Shown: positions 49,347 to 60,179, numbered from the stretch's first letter. The stretch: DNA of 64,000 nt from Ditylenchus dipsaci (GCA_004194705.1 SADC01001393.1:124001-188000); one strand, 5' to 3'. Notes: generated by a model not told the origin, from the letters alone. A program made the numbers and translations.

Positions 49347-50287
49347 TTAAGCTGCAAAAAAAGCTTTGCCCGTTTTAGACTGGTAAAAGGATGTCCTATA
49401 GAGCAAAGTTTTTTTTCTTGCATTTTGATTTTTTACTTTTTTTCTTGGATAAATGCCCAACGAAAGAGCAGTGAATGAAAAAATCTTTAAATTGCTGCTA
49501 GTTTTGCCACGAAGCATTTGAGATAAAATTTGGAAGGGAAATTGGAAAATCGATTTTAAAAGTTTAGCTCTTTGACAAATATTCGCTAGCTTATAAAATT
49601 TCTGAGCAGAAAGCATGAGATTCTCATGCTTAAGACTATGAGTTTGGCATGTTTCTTCATCCTTTTACGATCCATAAGGTTTTGTCCAAGGCAAGACAGC
49701 TGTAAAAAGTTCCGAAAATAAATTTGAACTTTTTCTAAAAATGTTTAGAATAATTTTCTGTAATTTATTAAATGCGTGTGACTAATGTGCACTTTCAATT
49801 ATTAAAGGGGGGACGTCGAATTATTTTTACCTTTTTCCATATATTTGTTTTCTCATTTCACAAGGGAACCTCGCAAACTTGTTTTTACTCGTAAATTAGA
49901 GAATGGTCTCATTGCATAGACAGTATGCGACTTTTATAAAAATTCGTTGAGATCACGTGCCCATGGGCCAAAAAGTTGGGATGAGAAGGCTAGTAGAGAA
50001 TTGAAAAAACCACAGGGGCTTTATAACTAGGTTGCAGGTTCGAATACTACTATGTGCACACCCTATTTTAGCGACTTTTATTTAGAAGTTTGGGTGTCAA
50101 AATGACCATCAGCCTCTTAGCTATCTAAAAAAATTATTAGAGCAGAAGAAAATTTAAAAATTGGCGGGGGAATTGGGGGGGACAATTCAAAACAGGTGGC
50201 AATGGCCTTCTAACGGGAGGTAAACTTATTGCAAAAAAGCGATTGGCGGATCAGAATTCCAATCCGATTGGCTGAATCACTCAGAAT

Positions 50288-51380
50288 CAGTGTTGTTCCG
50301 GCGCCGGCGCTAGCACCGGCGCCGGCGCTGCCCCGGAAAAAACAGCGCCGGGCCGGCGCTCGGCGCCGGCGCTGGGGCCAATGAAAATTTTGGTCGGCGC
50401 CGGCGCTAAAAATTTTCGTCCCGGCGCTGGCCCCGGCGCTGTTTTTGAACGATTATGGCGCCGGCGCTGTTTCTAAAATTTAACAGCCTAAAATTGAGAA
50501 AGACAATTATTCTTAATTTTAAACTAAATTATCAGAACTTTTGTGCTGCAATTTCTTTCATTTCTTTAAATATTTTATTTATTTTCTTTAATTTTTTAGT
50601 TTATTTTGTAACATAACCAGGGTATACTATGATATTTTTAAAAAAGTAATTCACACAACTTTTATTTTCGCAAGACTAATATGGATTACCCATTTCTTTC
50701 ATGAACTTCCCTTTTATCTAATAACTCCACCTATATGGACTTATTTCTCAGCATACGCAAAATACAGGGTGTTTCGAGAAATCCACAGTATTTTAAATGG
50801 TTATAACTTGTTTTCGCGACCGAATTTCTAATTCTGTTTCCTTCAACCAAATTTTCTCTTGACGGGCAATTCATTTGGTGTATAATGTCAAAAATACGGT
50901 TTCCACTTGGTCCCTTTGTGGTCCTGGTCTGTGGGTGGCTCCTAGATGGCTAAAACCCGAAACAACAGGGGGACCAAGCGAAAATCATAATTTTGACATT
51001 ATACATTTAACGAAATTGCCCGTCAAGAGAAAACGATTAGTGAAACAGAAATTTGTTCTAGAAAAAGGTTATAGCCATCTCAAATTCTGCGGATTTTTTA
51101 AAACACCCTGTATTTCAAAATTCACTCATCATGAGGAACTAATACAGGAAATATATCGATATAGATAGCAAATAATTATTATCGCTTTCACTGTAAAAAA
51201 CATACTGTTGAAAAAATAGGAATTTTTCATGAAATTTACAGCAAAAGCAAAATTATCAAGCCGGCGCCGGCGTCGGCGCTGCCATGAACGCCGGCGCTGG
51301 CGCCGGCGCTGGGCATTTTTTCAAAAGAGGTCGGCGCCGGCGCTGGCGCCGGCGCCGATCCCGGCGCTGGAACAACACTG
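50288..51380. mobile_element. hAT-like element with GGCGCCGGCGC arrays
   Basis: 1093 bp, flanked by CTCAGAAT (50280-50287 and 51381-51388). Ends CAGTGTTGTTCCGGCGCCGG and complement. GGCGCCGGCGCT words fill the first 180 and last 125 bp; the interior is AT-rich non-coding. The CAGTGTTG start equals that of the coding hAT at 13030. Confidence 0.93.
50765..51110. mobile_element. TA-target hairpin element inside the hAT element
   Basis: 346 bp, flanked by TA. Ends CAGGGTGTTTCGAGAAATCC and the complement of CAGGGTGTTTTAAAAAATCC, arms about 130 bp. Likely Tc1/mariner-class, non-autonomous. Confidence 0.82.
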
Positions 51381-51646
51381 CTCAGAATTCCATCCTGAAC
51401 CACTCAAAACCACCGAAAGCCTGGAATTCTGAGCGATTAAGCCATCGACTGGAATTCTGATCCGCCCAATCACTTTTTCGCAAAAAGTTTACCCTCCCCC
51501 TTTAATAAACTCCCGAAAAACCATCTTTCAGGGGCTTCTGGCCACTCCGGGGTGGTGTCTGAACGATCCAAGTCATTGTTGACTATAAAATTGGATTCCG
51601 CGCAATCAGTATTTCACCAAAAATTCAAATTTGACGGGTTAAATAA

Positions 51647-52287
51647 GGGCAATACTTTTTTTGTCACAGATTCACTTCTTTTTGTCACAGATTCACTTTT
51701 TTTTGTCACAGATTTGATTTGTCACAGATTCACTTTTTCTGTCACAGATTCACTTTTTTTTGTCACAGATTTCCTCTTTTCTGTCACAGATTTAGCTCAA
51801 ACCACAGGGGGGACCAAGCACTTACAAAATTGGTCAAAAAAATTTCTCTCATAACAGCCTGAAAGTTTTTCTATAACGTTTTTATCATGTTTTAAGCATT
51901 TTCGCCAAAAATTATTTTTTCCGCAAAAATTTTTGCCTTGGGGACCAAGGTCCCATTTCAGGCTCCTGAAAACTTTGGACTACCTTGGTCCCCAAGGCAA
52001 AAATTTTTGCGGAAAAAATAATTTTTGGCGAAAATGCTTAAAACATGATAAAAACGTTATAGAAAAACTTTCAGGCTGTTATGAGAGAAATTTTTTTGAC
52101 CAATTTTGTAAGTGCTTGGTCCCCCTGTGGTTTGAGCTAAATCTGTGACAGAAAAGAGGAAATCTGTGACAAAAAAAAGTGAATCTGTGACAGAAAAAAG
52201 TGAATCTGTGACAAATCAAATCTGTGACAAAAAAAAGTGAATCTGTGACAAAAAGAAGTGAATCTGTGACAAAAAAAAGTTTTGCCC
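51647..52287. mobile_element. Fold-back element with TTTTTTGTCACAGATTCAC arrays
   Basis: 641 bp, flanked by GTTAAATAA (51638-51646 and 52288-52296). Ends GGGCAATACTTTTTTTGTCA and the complement of GGGCAAAACTTTTTTTTGTC. Each arm has about six 20-bp GTCACAGATTCAC units. The centre folds on CCTTGGGGACCAAGG and CCTTGGTCCCCAAGG. The 9-bp duplication suggests a Mutator-like class. Confidence 0.92.
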
Positions 52288-52299
52288 GTTAAATAATAG

Positions 52300-53716
52300 G
52301 GTCATAGGTAATTTCGCCAACAGCAATTTCGCCAACAACAATTTCGCCAACAGCAATTTCGCCAACGCAATTTCGCCAATAGCAATTTCGCCAACGCAAT
52401 TTCGCCAACAGAATTTTCATTAAGAGTTTAAACTTTTGTATTGAAAAGTATCCTTGTTATTTCAAATGTTTCACTATGAACCATCTCCAGTCCTGCTGGA
52501 CTGTCCATGCATTAACAAAACAAAGTGGTCATCCAGGTGGTGCGATTTTTTTTTCGTGTTTTTCAGTTCCCAAAACCTGTTTAATGTACTAAGTCGAACA
52601 TTCTAAAGATGCTTTGACGGTAGTGAAATGCCGTTTTGTCGGGTTTTTTTCCGAGTTTAGTAAAAAGTCGACGTAGTGCAAGTAACGGGTTTTCAATTTT
52701 TCGGGAGTATTTACTTGTAATATGATGCCCGGGTCCTCAAATCCTAACAACTACAAACTCGTACAAAAAAATCAAGTGGATGACCACTTGGATTATATAG
52801 GTCTCCACCTAATCAAAAAAAATTCTGTCACTAAAAACACCCAAATTTTATACTGCTGAATTACGCTGAAGTAACTAACATATCTGAAATTTAGGTGGAT
52901 TTGGTAACAAAAAATTTTTTTGACCAGGTGGACCACTCACATGATCCAGGTGCACTAGATGGATGGAGATAGAGACTGGAGATGTATTGTAAAGTACTGA
53001 GATAATCGGTGGTTGACATGCAAGGCACAAAAAATATACACCAAAATGATAAAATGGGAGATCCAAAATCAAGACCACTGAGTATGGACTCGAACCATTG
53101 AGGTTGGATCAGGAACATTAAAAGTGGATCGTGACTATTGAAAGTATATAAGGAGAACTGAGTGAAACTGAATTTATAGATAGTTAGATGTCACGTGAGG
53201 CTGTTGTGTCGTATGACTTCAATCCCCAAAATACAATCCCCAACCCTATAAAATACAGAACTGGCCCCCAAAGTTCTGGCCCCCAAAATACCCATAACCT
53301 TTAAAAAGCAAATGCCAGTGTACAACACGATAAAAAGGTGTGTTGGACCGCTTTTTGGATCGCTCTGTGCTACTCTCGTTTTGTATGAAATATATATCAC
53401 CAACACTATAGAATCAACGAAACAGGTTTTGGAAACTGAAAAGTCGAAAAAAAAATTCGCACCACCTGGATGACCACTTGGTTTTGTTGATGCATGGACA
53501 GTCCAGCAGAACTGGAGATGGTTCATAGTAAAACATTTGAAATAATAAGGATTCTTTTCAATACAAAAGTTTAAACTCTTAATGAAAATTCTGTTGGCGA
53601 AATTGTGTTGGCGAAATTGCTGTTGGCGAAATTGCGTTGGCGAAATTGTTGTTGGCGAAATTGCTGTTGGCGAAATTGCTGTTGGCGAAATTGTGTTGGC
53701 GAAATTACCTATGACC
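52300..53716. mobile_element. Element with AATTTCGCCAACAGC arrays and 9-bp target duplication
   Basis: 1417 bp, flanked by AAATAATAG (52291-52299 and 53717-53725). The left duplication overlaps the right duplication of the previous element. Ends GGTCATAGGTAATTTCGCCA and complement. Each end has 6-8 units of CAATTTCGCCAACAG. Arms continue with TTAAACTTTTGTATTGAAAA and a CAAGTGG-family remnant. The 175-codon minus-strand frame across the right end is array-derived. Confidence 0.92.
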
Positions 53717-54028
53717 AAATAATAGTTTGACGGGGAAAGTACTTATAGCTAGATTCTGAAAAAAAAAATTTAAATTCACTATCGAAATTGTAATTCCGCT
53801 CGATGAAACAAAGATTTCAGAAAATTTTCCGATCGGGACGGGAAAACATGAATGATTATCAAATAGCGAGCGTTAGACTGTACTGATATTCGAATCGGTC
53901 AGGCGACCACCCTTGAGCTTCCCTGTTGTCTACTCCAATCTTCATCTTTTATATTTTCCGTTAATGTGCAATACTTTTTGTCGTTCATTTGCTCTTTCAG
54001 CTCTTTCTCTTTCATATTGCAAAGGAGC

Positions 54029-55550
54029 ATGACCGATCACGAGGCCAAGGCGCGTCAGAAGCTGGAAGAAGCGGAAAAGAAAGCTAAAAAAACAACTGGC
54101 TTCTTGAGTGGGCTCTTCAGTGGTGGAGGTTCAAATGTTGGTGATGCTTGCGACCTTTACATTCAGGTTTTTCTACATATTCCAACCATAAAAACCTCTA
54201 TTTATTTTATCTTCAGGCTGGAAACCTCTATAAAATTGCCAAAAACTGGTCAGCAGCAGGAAATGCATTTCTCAAGGCGGCTGAACTTCACCTCAATCAA
54301 GGAGATTCCAAGCACGATGCGGCGACCAACTACAGCGAGGCTGGAAATTGTTTCAGGAAAGTGGATGCTCAGGTTGGTTTCACCTCATCCCTACTTTCAT
54401 AATTAACCTATATAGAAAGCCGTCGACTGCTACCAGAAGACAGCCGAGATTTACACAGACATGGGACGCTTTAATATGGCTGCCAAATCGCATACTACTA
54501 TCGCTGAGCTGTACGAATTGGATGCGCCAGACAAGGAGAAGTGTATGGCAGAGTACCAGAAGGCCGCCGACTACCACAAGGGGGAGGAAGCAAAGAGTTC
54601 AGCTACCAAATGTTTGTTGAAAGTCGCACAGGTTATTTTTTACGTCTTTTTGTAGTTTTTTTTGTAACCATTTATTTCAGCTGGCCGCAGATTTGGAGCA
54701 ATACCGCAAGGCAGTGGATGTGTTTGAAGAAGTGGCTGTGTGGGAGGCAGATCATCCAACATTGAAGTATGCTGCCAAGACTCATTTCTTCCAAGCCTTA
54801 CTCTGCTATCTGTGCATTGATTTGGTCGGTTGGGTGGTTGAGTGATCTAAAACTGCATTTACCATATTTATTATTTTAGTTGGATACTCAGCAAGCCTTA
54901 AGACGTTACGAGGAGTTATCGCCTTCATTTACTGGTGAATTTTTATGGTTTAGGACCTTACACATGGCCTTTAAAGTAGTTAGCCGGCAAAGGCATCATC
55001 TTATCAAGATTCATTGCCTTTTTGTTGTTGGAATGGTATCTTTTGTGGCGAGACATTCTGACGAATTTGCTGCAAATAGCCCTAAAATGATGGCATTGGT
55101 TTTCGTGAAAGAGTTGACGACCAAGTCGAAGGCTTGCTTTTCCAGTTATAATTATACAATTTAGCATAGGGTTGGCCAATGGGCATATGCCCATTGGCCA
55201 ACCCTAGTTTAGCATATAACAGAAAGGAGAACTTTTTTTTAGAGTGTACCAAAAATGGCTTATTCGAACAACTTCTTACGTTAATTTTTCTTACTTCACT
55301 TGAAAGTGTTCACGTGTCTTAAAACAGTTTTAGTTTTTCATTCAATAACCATTTTCTAGATTCTCGAGAGTGCAAGTTTGTCAAAGAGATCATCCTGTGC
55401 CTTGAAGAGCACAGCCTCGATCAATTCACCGAGGCAGTGCGCAACTATGACAAAATCAGTCGTCTGGATCCTTGGTATTCTTCCCTTTTGCTGAAGATCA
55501 AGAGACAGGCCGGTGAAGACGAAGATGCTGATGAAGAGGACCTGAAATGA
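54029..55550 (+). CDS. NAPA: Alpha-soluble NSF attachment protein (α-SNAP)
   Basis: Six exons: 54029-54166, 54217-54372, 54416-54631, 54681-54824, 54880-54934, 55360-55550; 299 residues, no frame disruption. α-SNAP binds assembled SNARE bundles and recruits and activates the ATPase NSF for SNARE recycling after membrane fusion. Seen: N-terminal [11 protein letters not shown] membrane-contact loop; [109 protein letters not shown]; and the acidic C terminus ending EEDLK, whose penultimate Leu stimulates NSF in the family. Human α-SNAP is 295 residues. The first four introns are 43-55 bp; the last is 425 bp and carries a palindromic insertion at 55167. A CTCTTTCAG acceptor lies about 28 bp before the ATG. 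Confidence 0.97.
55167..55206. mobile_element. 40-bp perfect palindrome in the last α-SNAP intron, minimal hAT-like unit
   Basis: TAGGGTTGGCCAATGGGCAT followed exactly by its reverse complement. The 8 bp on the left (ATTTAGCA) and right (GTTTAGCA) match at 7 of 8 and extend as TTTAGCAnTA. The TAGGGTTG end is the same as in the hAT-like elements at 30357 and 61347. No interior sequence remains. Confidence 0.72.
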
Positions 55551-55661
55551 ATAGTACTCGATCAAAAAAGTAGAGTTATTATTATTATTGTCCAGTCATA
55601 GTATTTAAATCATACTATTTCAAAATACAAATTGACTGTTTTGAGGTATGTTACCCGTGGG

Positions 55662-55667
55662 AATAAA
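55662..55667 (+). terminator. Poly(A) signal of α-SNAP
   Basis: AATAAA 112 bp past the stop codon, followed by a GTGTGTTTTGTTCC GU-rich stretch. Confidence 0.65.
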
Positions 55668-55755
55668 AATGCGTAAAGATGTGTGTTTTGTTCCTCTGTT
55701 GTGAATTATTGAAATGGCCCTTCAACTTTTTTAAATCGACCAGTTTTTCCACATA

Positions 55756-55866
55756 CCGTATTTCCCCTATTGGCCCCCCCCCCTAACTTCAAGTAGAACT
55801 ACTTGAAGTTTGAGAAAATTGCATGCTTCTAATTGCCGCCCGGGGCGGCAATTAGAGAAAATACGG
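55756..55866. mobile_element. CCGTATTT-family element, copy E
   Basis: 111 bp, flanked by TA. Ends CCGTATTTCCCCTATTGGCC and complement. Internal palindromes AAGTAGAACTACTT and CCGCCCGGGGCGG. Confidence 0.85.
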
Positions 55867-55869
55867 TAT

Positions 55870-57205
55870 TTTATTCTGTGAATAGGGGTAGGGTTTGGTT
55901 GATGGATTGTCCGTCGGTCAGATATGTTTTGGTTCCATACTTGCACTTACCCCAAAAAGTAAGATTTTTTATAAATAGGTTGTCGTTGTCGTCGTTGGAG
56001 AAAAACAGTTTTATAAAAAAAATATTTCATCGACAATGCCAACGATGACGACAACGACAACGTTTGTGAATGAGCCATAAGGCAGATTTTTGGCATCGGA
56101 GTGAAAAACTGATTTTGAACATATACTAAGAATTAAAAGTTGAGTATACACTGCGAAATCAGATTTGCACTCTGGTAAAAAAATCGGCCTTAAAAAATTT
56201 CTACGCATCGACTTTTAAGTCGAAAGTCGACAACTCTAATCATCAGTGTTAGATTGTTCCTTTTCCAAGAAATTCGCCGTTTATTACAGAAGTAAGTTTT
56301 TAGCCTTGGCTTAAGCCTTTGCTCTAGCCCTAGCTTTTTCTAGGTAGTTAGATAGGTTTTATCCGGTACTTAGAATGTGATCTAAGGTTAACAGTTAGCA
56401 TAAGTGGTTTGTGGGTAACTTTGTGCTGAATACTGGCCCAGGCTAAGTTTTAAAGTTGGCCTTCCCAAATTAGCCAAATTACTGATACACATTCTGTCAT
56501 AATATCTTCACTTTTCTTCTCCTTCGATAGAGATAATTTATAATTTCAGTTTTGTCTTCTTGATATATTTATGCTATATTGCTTGCACATTTTTCATTAA
56601 AATTGCATAAATATGCCATTTTAAAATGCAAATAAACACTGGTGATGATACGGAATAAGTGAAAAAAGTACGCTCTAGGAAAAAAATTAGATTAGGTGTC
56701 AAGTCTACAATTCGCGGCGTAGATGCCAGTAGTATGCCTACTTGATGGCTTGTAATTCATGTAGCTGTTTTTGTTTACTGATCTTAACTGTGTTTTTTCT
56801 TTAATTTCCTCCATTGAAGTTTAGTTAGTTAAGTTAGAAAAAGCTACCCGTCAAACATTTTAGTGTTTTGGCCGCAAAATGGACAATGAATACCACCTCT
56901 TATTACTGGAGGAGTGAATAAATTTGGACGATTTACAGATCGATTAAATTTATCGCAAAACCTCCGAACATACAGTTAGCAAGTCTATTCAACTACAGAT
57001 GTATTAGACGCTTTTCTTTTTCTATTGTTTAATGTATTGCTGTGACAGAGATTCTGCGTCGTCTCCACGTTGCCCTCAATCTTGTAGAGTCTCTTGTGCG
57101 GGTTGTTGCACAAGTTGAGGAATCTGGTGCAGTAGAAGGAGTGCAGCGTAGGAATACTCAAATTGTTCATGTCCAGAACTTGGTGCATTGGGTTCTAAAA
57201 TTGGA
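55870..57205. other. Gene-free stretch downstream of α-SNAP
   Basis: Contains a small hairpin (AACGACGACAACG-type words at about 55982-56065), otherwise AT-rich. No exon candidates with both splice sites and a convincing frame were seen. Confidence 0.45.
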
Positions 57206-57209
57206 ATTA

Positions 57210-58042
57210 CCGTATTTCTATTACCGTAAAATAGAGCGGCATGCCGCTCTATTTTTCGAGCTTCCGAAATTTGGAAAATTGTCAATGAAAAATAGCCTTA
57301 ATTCGGAAATCCTAGTAAAAAAGGATAAATCTTTTTTCTGCCCCTTTTAGCTTTTTTCTGCCCGCTTTTTTGAGTTTATGTTAGAAAATATTTTTTTCTG
57401 CCCGGTTTTGGCTTTTTTGCTCGCTTTTGCTCGAAAATACCCGCTTTTGTTTAAATATGCCCGCTTTTTTATTTTTTCTGCCCGCTTTTATTTGAAAGTG
57501 CGAGTTTTTGTTACAAAGTGCCCGCTTTTGGATTCTTTCTGCCCGCTTTTGTTAAAGTGCCCGTTTTCGATAAAAAGTGGCCGTTTTTGTTGAAATGGGA
57601 ATGTTTCTTAGTTTTTGAAACGGGGAAAACTTATTATTGTTGCCGAAAGACTGATTATTGTAATCGAAAAACTTATTCTTGTTGCCGAAAAAAGTTGTTG
57701 CCGAAAGACTGATTTTTGTTGCCGAAACACTGATTCTTGTTGCCGAAAGTTGTTCTCGACACGAAATCAGCAATTTTGAAATTTTTGGTCATTTTCTTGT
57801 GAAATTCAGGGAGGCGGAGAGACCAGATGGCTTAGTACCCATTCCGGAATGGCCAAAAGGCCAAAATCATTGGTTTTTGAGGGCTTACTCAAGGGGTAGT
57901 GAACATTTCGAGAAAATCGATTGAGCGGATCAGATTTCGGGTCCGATCAGCTAAATCGCTCACAAATCCACCCTGAACTGCTCAAAACCACCATAGACCT
58001 GGAATTCTGCCGCTTCATGCCGCTCTATTAAAAGAAATACGA
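57210..58042. mobile_element. CCGTATTT-family element, long copy F
   Basis: 833 bp, flanked by TA (57208-57209, 58043-58044). Ends CCGTATTTC and GAAATACGA, with the palindrome AGAGCGGCATGCCGCTCT just inside. Interior arrays: TTTTTCTGCCCGCTTTT (about 57330-57600, roughly ten units) and TTGTTGCCGAAAGACTGATT (about 57640-57765, roughly six units), then a fragment with CGATTGAGCGGATCAGATTT shared with 12029-12865. Confidence 0.75.
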
Positions 58043-58230
58043 TATTCAGGCTTGCCATATTTCTTTAGAATAAAACTTCCAATAAAAGAGCATGGTCGAC
58101 CACGTCTTCGTCGATCGGCTAGAATAGACAACTGCCGGCACATTTTTCTAAGTGGTTCAGTGTTTTCTCAGTCAAAAGGTCTGTTGCTTCTGTATCCATA
58201 ACTAAATTAGTAGATTTGAAAAGAAAACTT

Positions 58231-58741
58231 GGCGCTAGTAGCGAATAAACCCCCTTCCCACAAATTTTTTTTCAAAATCAGGTTTTAACCATTTCTAAGT
58301 AATTCTTATGCGCTGAAAACGATAAAAAAAAGGTATTTTCGGGCATTTTCTGACCTAAAAGTTGATTTTTGAAAAAAAAATGCGCATCTCAACTCCAAGC
58401 CCCCAAGCCCGCGAAGGGGGCGCAGGGGGCTTTGTTGGTTAAAGATGCGCGCACTCACTTACCTTAGTCATAATTCCGAGCAGGACTCTTGATCATAAAA
58501 TGCATATGGAGACTCTTTTTGCCTAGCTCCAGTGACAAAACGAGGTAGAATACCTTGGTCCCCAAGGCAAAAAGTCGAATTTTGGTCAAAAATTTATTTC
58601 CAAAAATCAACTTTTTAGGTCAGAAAATGCCCGAAAACACTTTTTTTTATCGTTTTCAGCGCATAGGAATTACTTAGAAATGGTTAAAACCTGTTTTGAA
58701 AAAAAATTTGTTGGGGGGGGGGGGTATTCGCTACTAGGGTC
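58231..58741. mobile_element. GGCGCTA-family element, long copy
   Basis: 511 bp, flanked by GAAAACTT (58223-58230 and 58742-58749). Ends GGCGCTAGTAGCGAATAAAC and the complement of GACCCTAGTAGCGAATACCC, arms about 140 bp. Its middle is another repeat (GATGCGCGCACTCACTTACC and the CCTTGGTCCCCAAGG core). Confidence 0.9.
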
Positions 58742-59029
58742 GAAAACTTAATTATCTAGTGGGATCGAACCTTGAAATCCGAGCAAGAATCCAGTCATCA
58801 ACACGCTCTTTTTAGTTATCTCGACAACATTGTCACTTGACAGCTCTTTTTCTTGCTGCTCGGGTTGAATCGTGTTTGAGCAACTCAATTAATCAAATTC
58901 TAATTTTAGTCATAAATTTGAATCTCGGTTTGTCTCAAGCTCGATTTCCCAAATTTTCACACTTTGATTACAACATTGTTTGTGTTACTACAATCGGACC
59001 TTGCTCCTCATCCGGTAGTTGGGATAAGG

Positions 59030-59875
59030 AAAAAGACTGACACGGGAAAGGCACGAGCGCAAAGAACCTTATATGCCAAAAGATAGCCCTAAACGAGCTT
59101 GTTACTGAAGTGCACGCGGAATTTCCCTCCGAGTGGTCTAGGCTGAGATATTTTACTTTTAAAGTTGCAAAATTTAGTACCAAGAATACGTGGAAAAAAT
59201 ATAACTAGGATCAAATGTCGGTGTGGTGCAGTGGAATTCGTTGCAGTCTCTCTTTTAATGTCGCAAGATCGATCCCACCCTGAATCGTCTCTTTTTCTGT
59301 TGTTTCAAATAATTTTTTCAAAACTCTCATCGATTCTCCCACCCATTTCAATTTTTTTTTCTCACCAACTGCAATTTTCATCTGCTTATTTTCAAAAATT
59401 TCAACCATATTTTGTTAGCACATCAATTTTCATTGATTTTAAGAGTTTCATTGCTGATATTCTCATCGCGTTTCCCGTTAAAAACTTCATCTCAATCATC
59501 ATTGAAAAGTATCCAGTACGTGGTGATGCCATGAAAATAGGGGTTGGTGAGAGAAAAATTGCAATGGGTGAGAGAATTGATAAGAGTTTTTAGAACAAGT
59601 ATTTGAATCAACAGCAAAAGAGACGATTCAGGGTGGGATCGATCCTGCGACAATAAAAGAGAGACTGCAACGAATTCCACTACACCACACCGACATGTAT
59701 TTTTTTCATGTTTTCTTGGTACTAAATTTTGCAAATTTCAAAGTGGAATATCTCGGCCTAGACCGCTCAGTGGGAAATTTCGCGTGCATGTCAGTAACAA
59801 GCTCGTTTAGGGCTATCGTTTGGCATATAAGGTTTTTGATAGGATACGGCGCGCTTTTGCCTTTTCCGTGTGAGC
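59030..59875. repeat. ~845-bp fold-back repeat with tRNA-like internal boxes
   Basis: Arms of about 400 bp around 59450. In each arm GTGTGGTGTAGTGGAATTCG (A-box-like TGGTGTAGTGG) is followed 40 bp on by AGGATCGATCCC (B-box-like). The positions are about 59219-59280 (+) and 59632-59695 (-). Outer blocks ATATGCCAAAAGATAGCCCT and its complement also mirror. Confidence 0.8.
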
Positions 59876-60020
59876 TGAATTTTTTTGGAAATACTCTCGA
59901 TTTTTTCCGGTTCGAATCTTTTTTTACGGTCCATCTTTTGTCCAGATCTTTGCATAAATATTTTCTTCATGTTGTTTTTTATTTCGATCCTTGGTGAAAT
60001 ATATTTACATCTATCTGGAT

Positions 60021-60179
60021 CAGTGTTTTCAAATTAAAGGTCAAGGTCTAAAATCAAGTCAATGTCAAGGTTAAGGTAAAATCAAAGTCAAGGTCAAGGT
60101 GATCTTGACTTGACCTTGACTTTACCTTGAGGGTCAAAATTTGACCGTTAAGTTACCTTGACCTTGATTGAAAACACTT
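60021..60179. mobile_element. 159-bp hAT-like element made of TCAAGGTCAAGG arrays
   Basis: Flanked by ATCTGGAT (60013-60020 and 60180-60187). Ends CAGTGTTTTCAA and the complement of AAGTGTTTTCAA. Everything between is AAGGTCAAGGT units on the left and their complement on the right. Confidence 0.85.

Larger units (their letters stand above)
50215..51646. repeat. Host fold-back element interrupted by a hAT insertion
   Basis: GCGATTGGCGGATCAGAATT at about 50245 and GGAATTCTGATCCGCCCAAT at about 51450 are mirrored arms of an element like 12029-12865 (same GAGCGGATCAG and AAAGTTTACCC words). It continues past 51600 (AAATTTGACGGG) and was also hit by the elements at 51647 and 52300. Confidence 0.7.

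Noticed and set aside
53191..53718. 175-codon open frame on the minus strand with Ile-Ser-Pro-Thr repeats
   Set aside because: It is the translation of the CAATTTCGCCAACAG terminal array and arm of the element 52300-53716.
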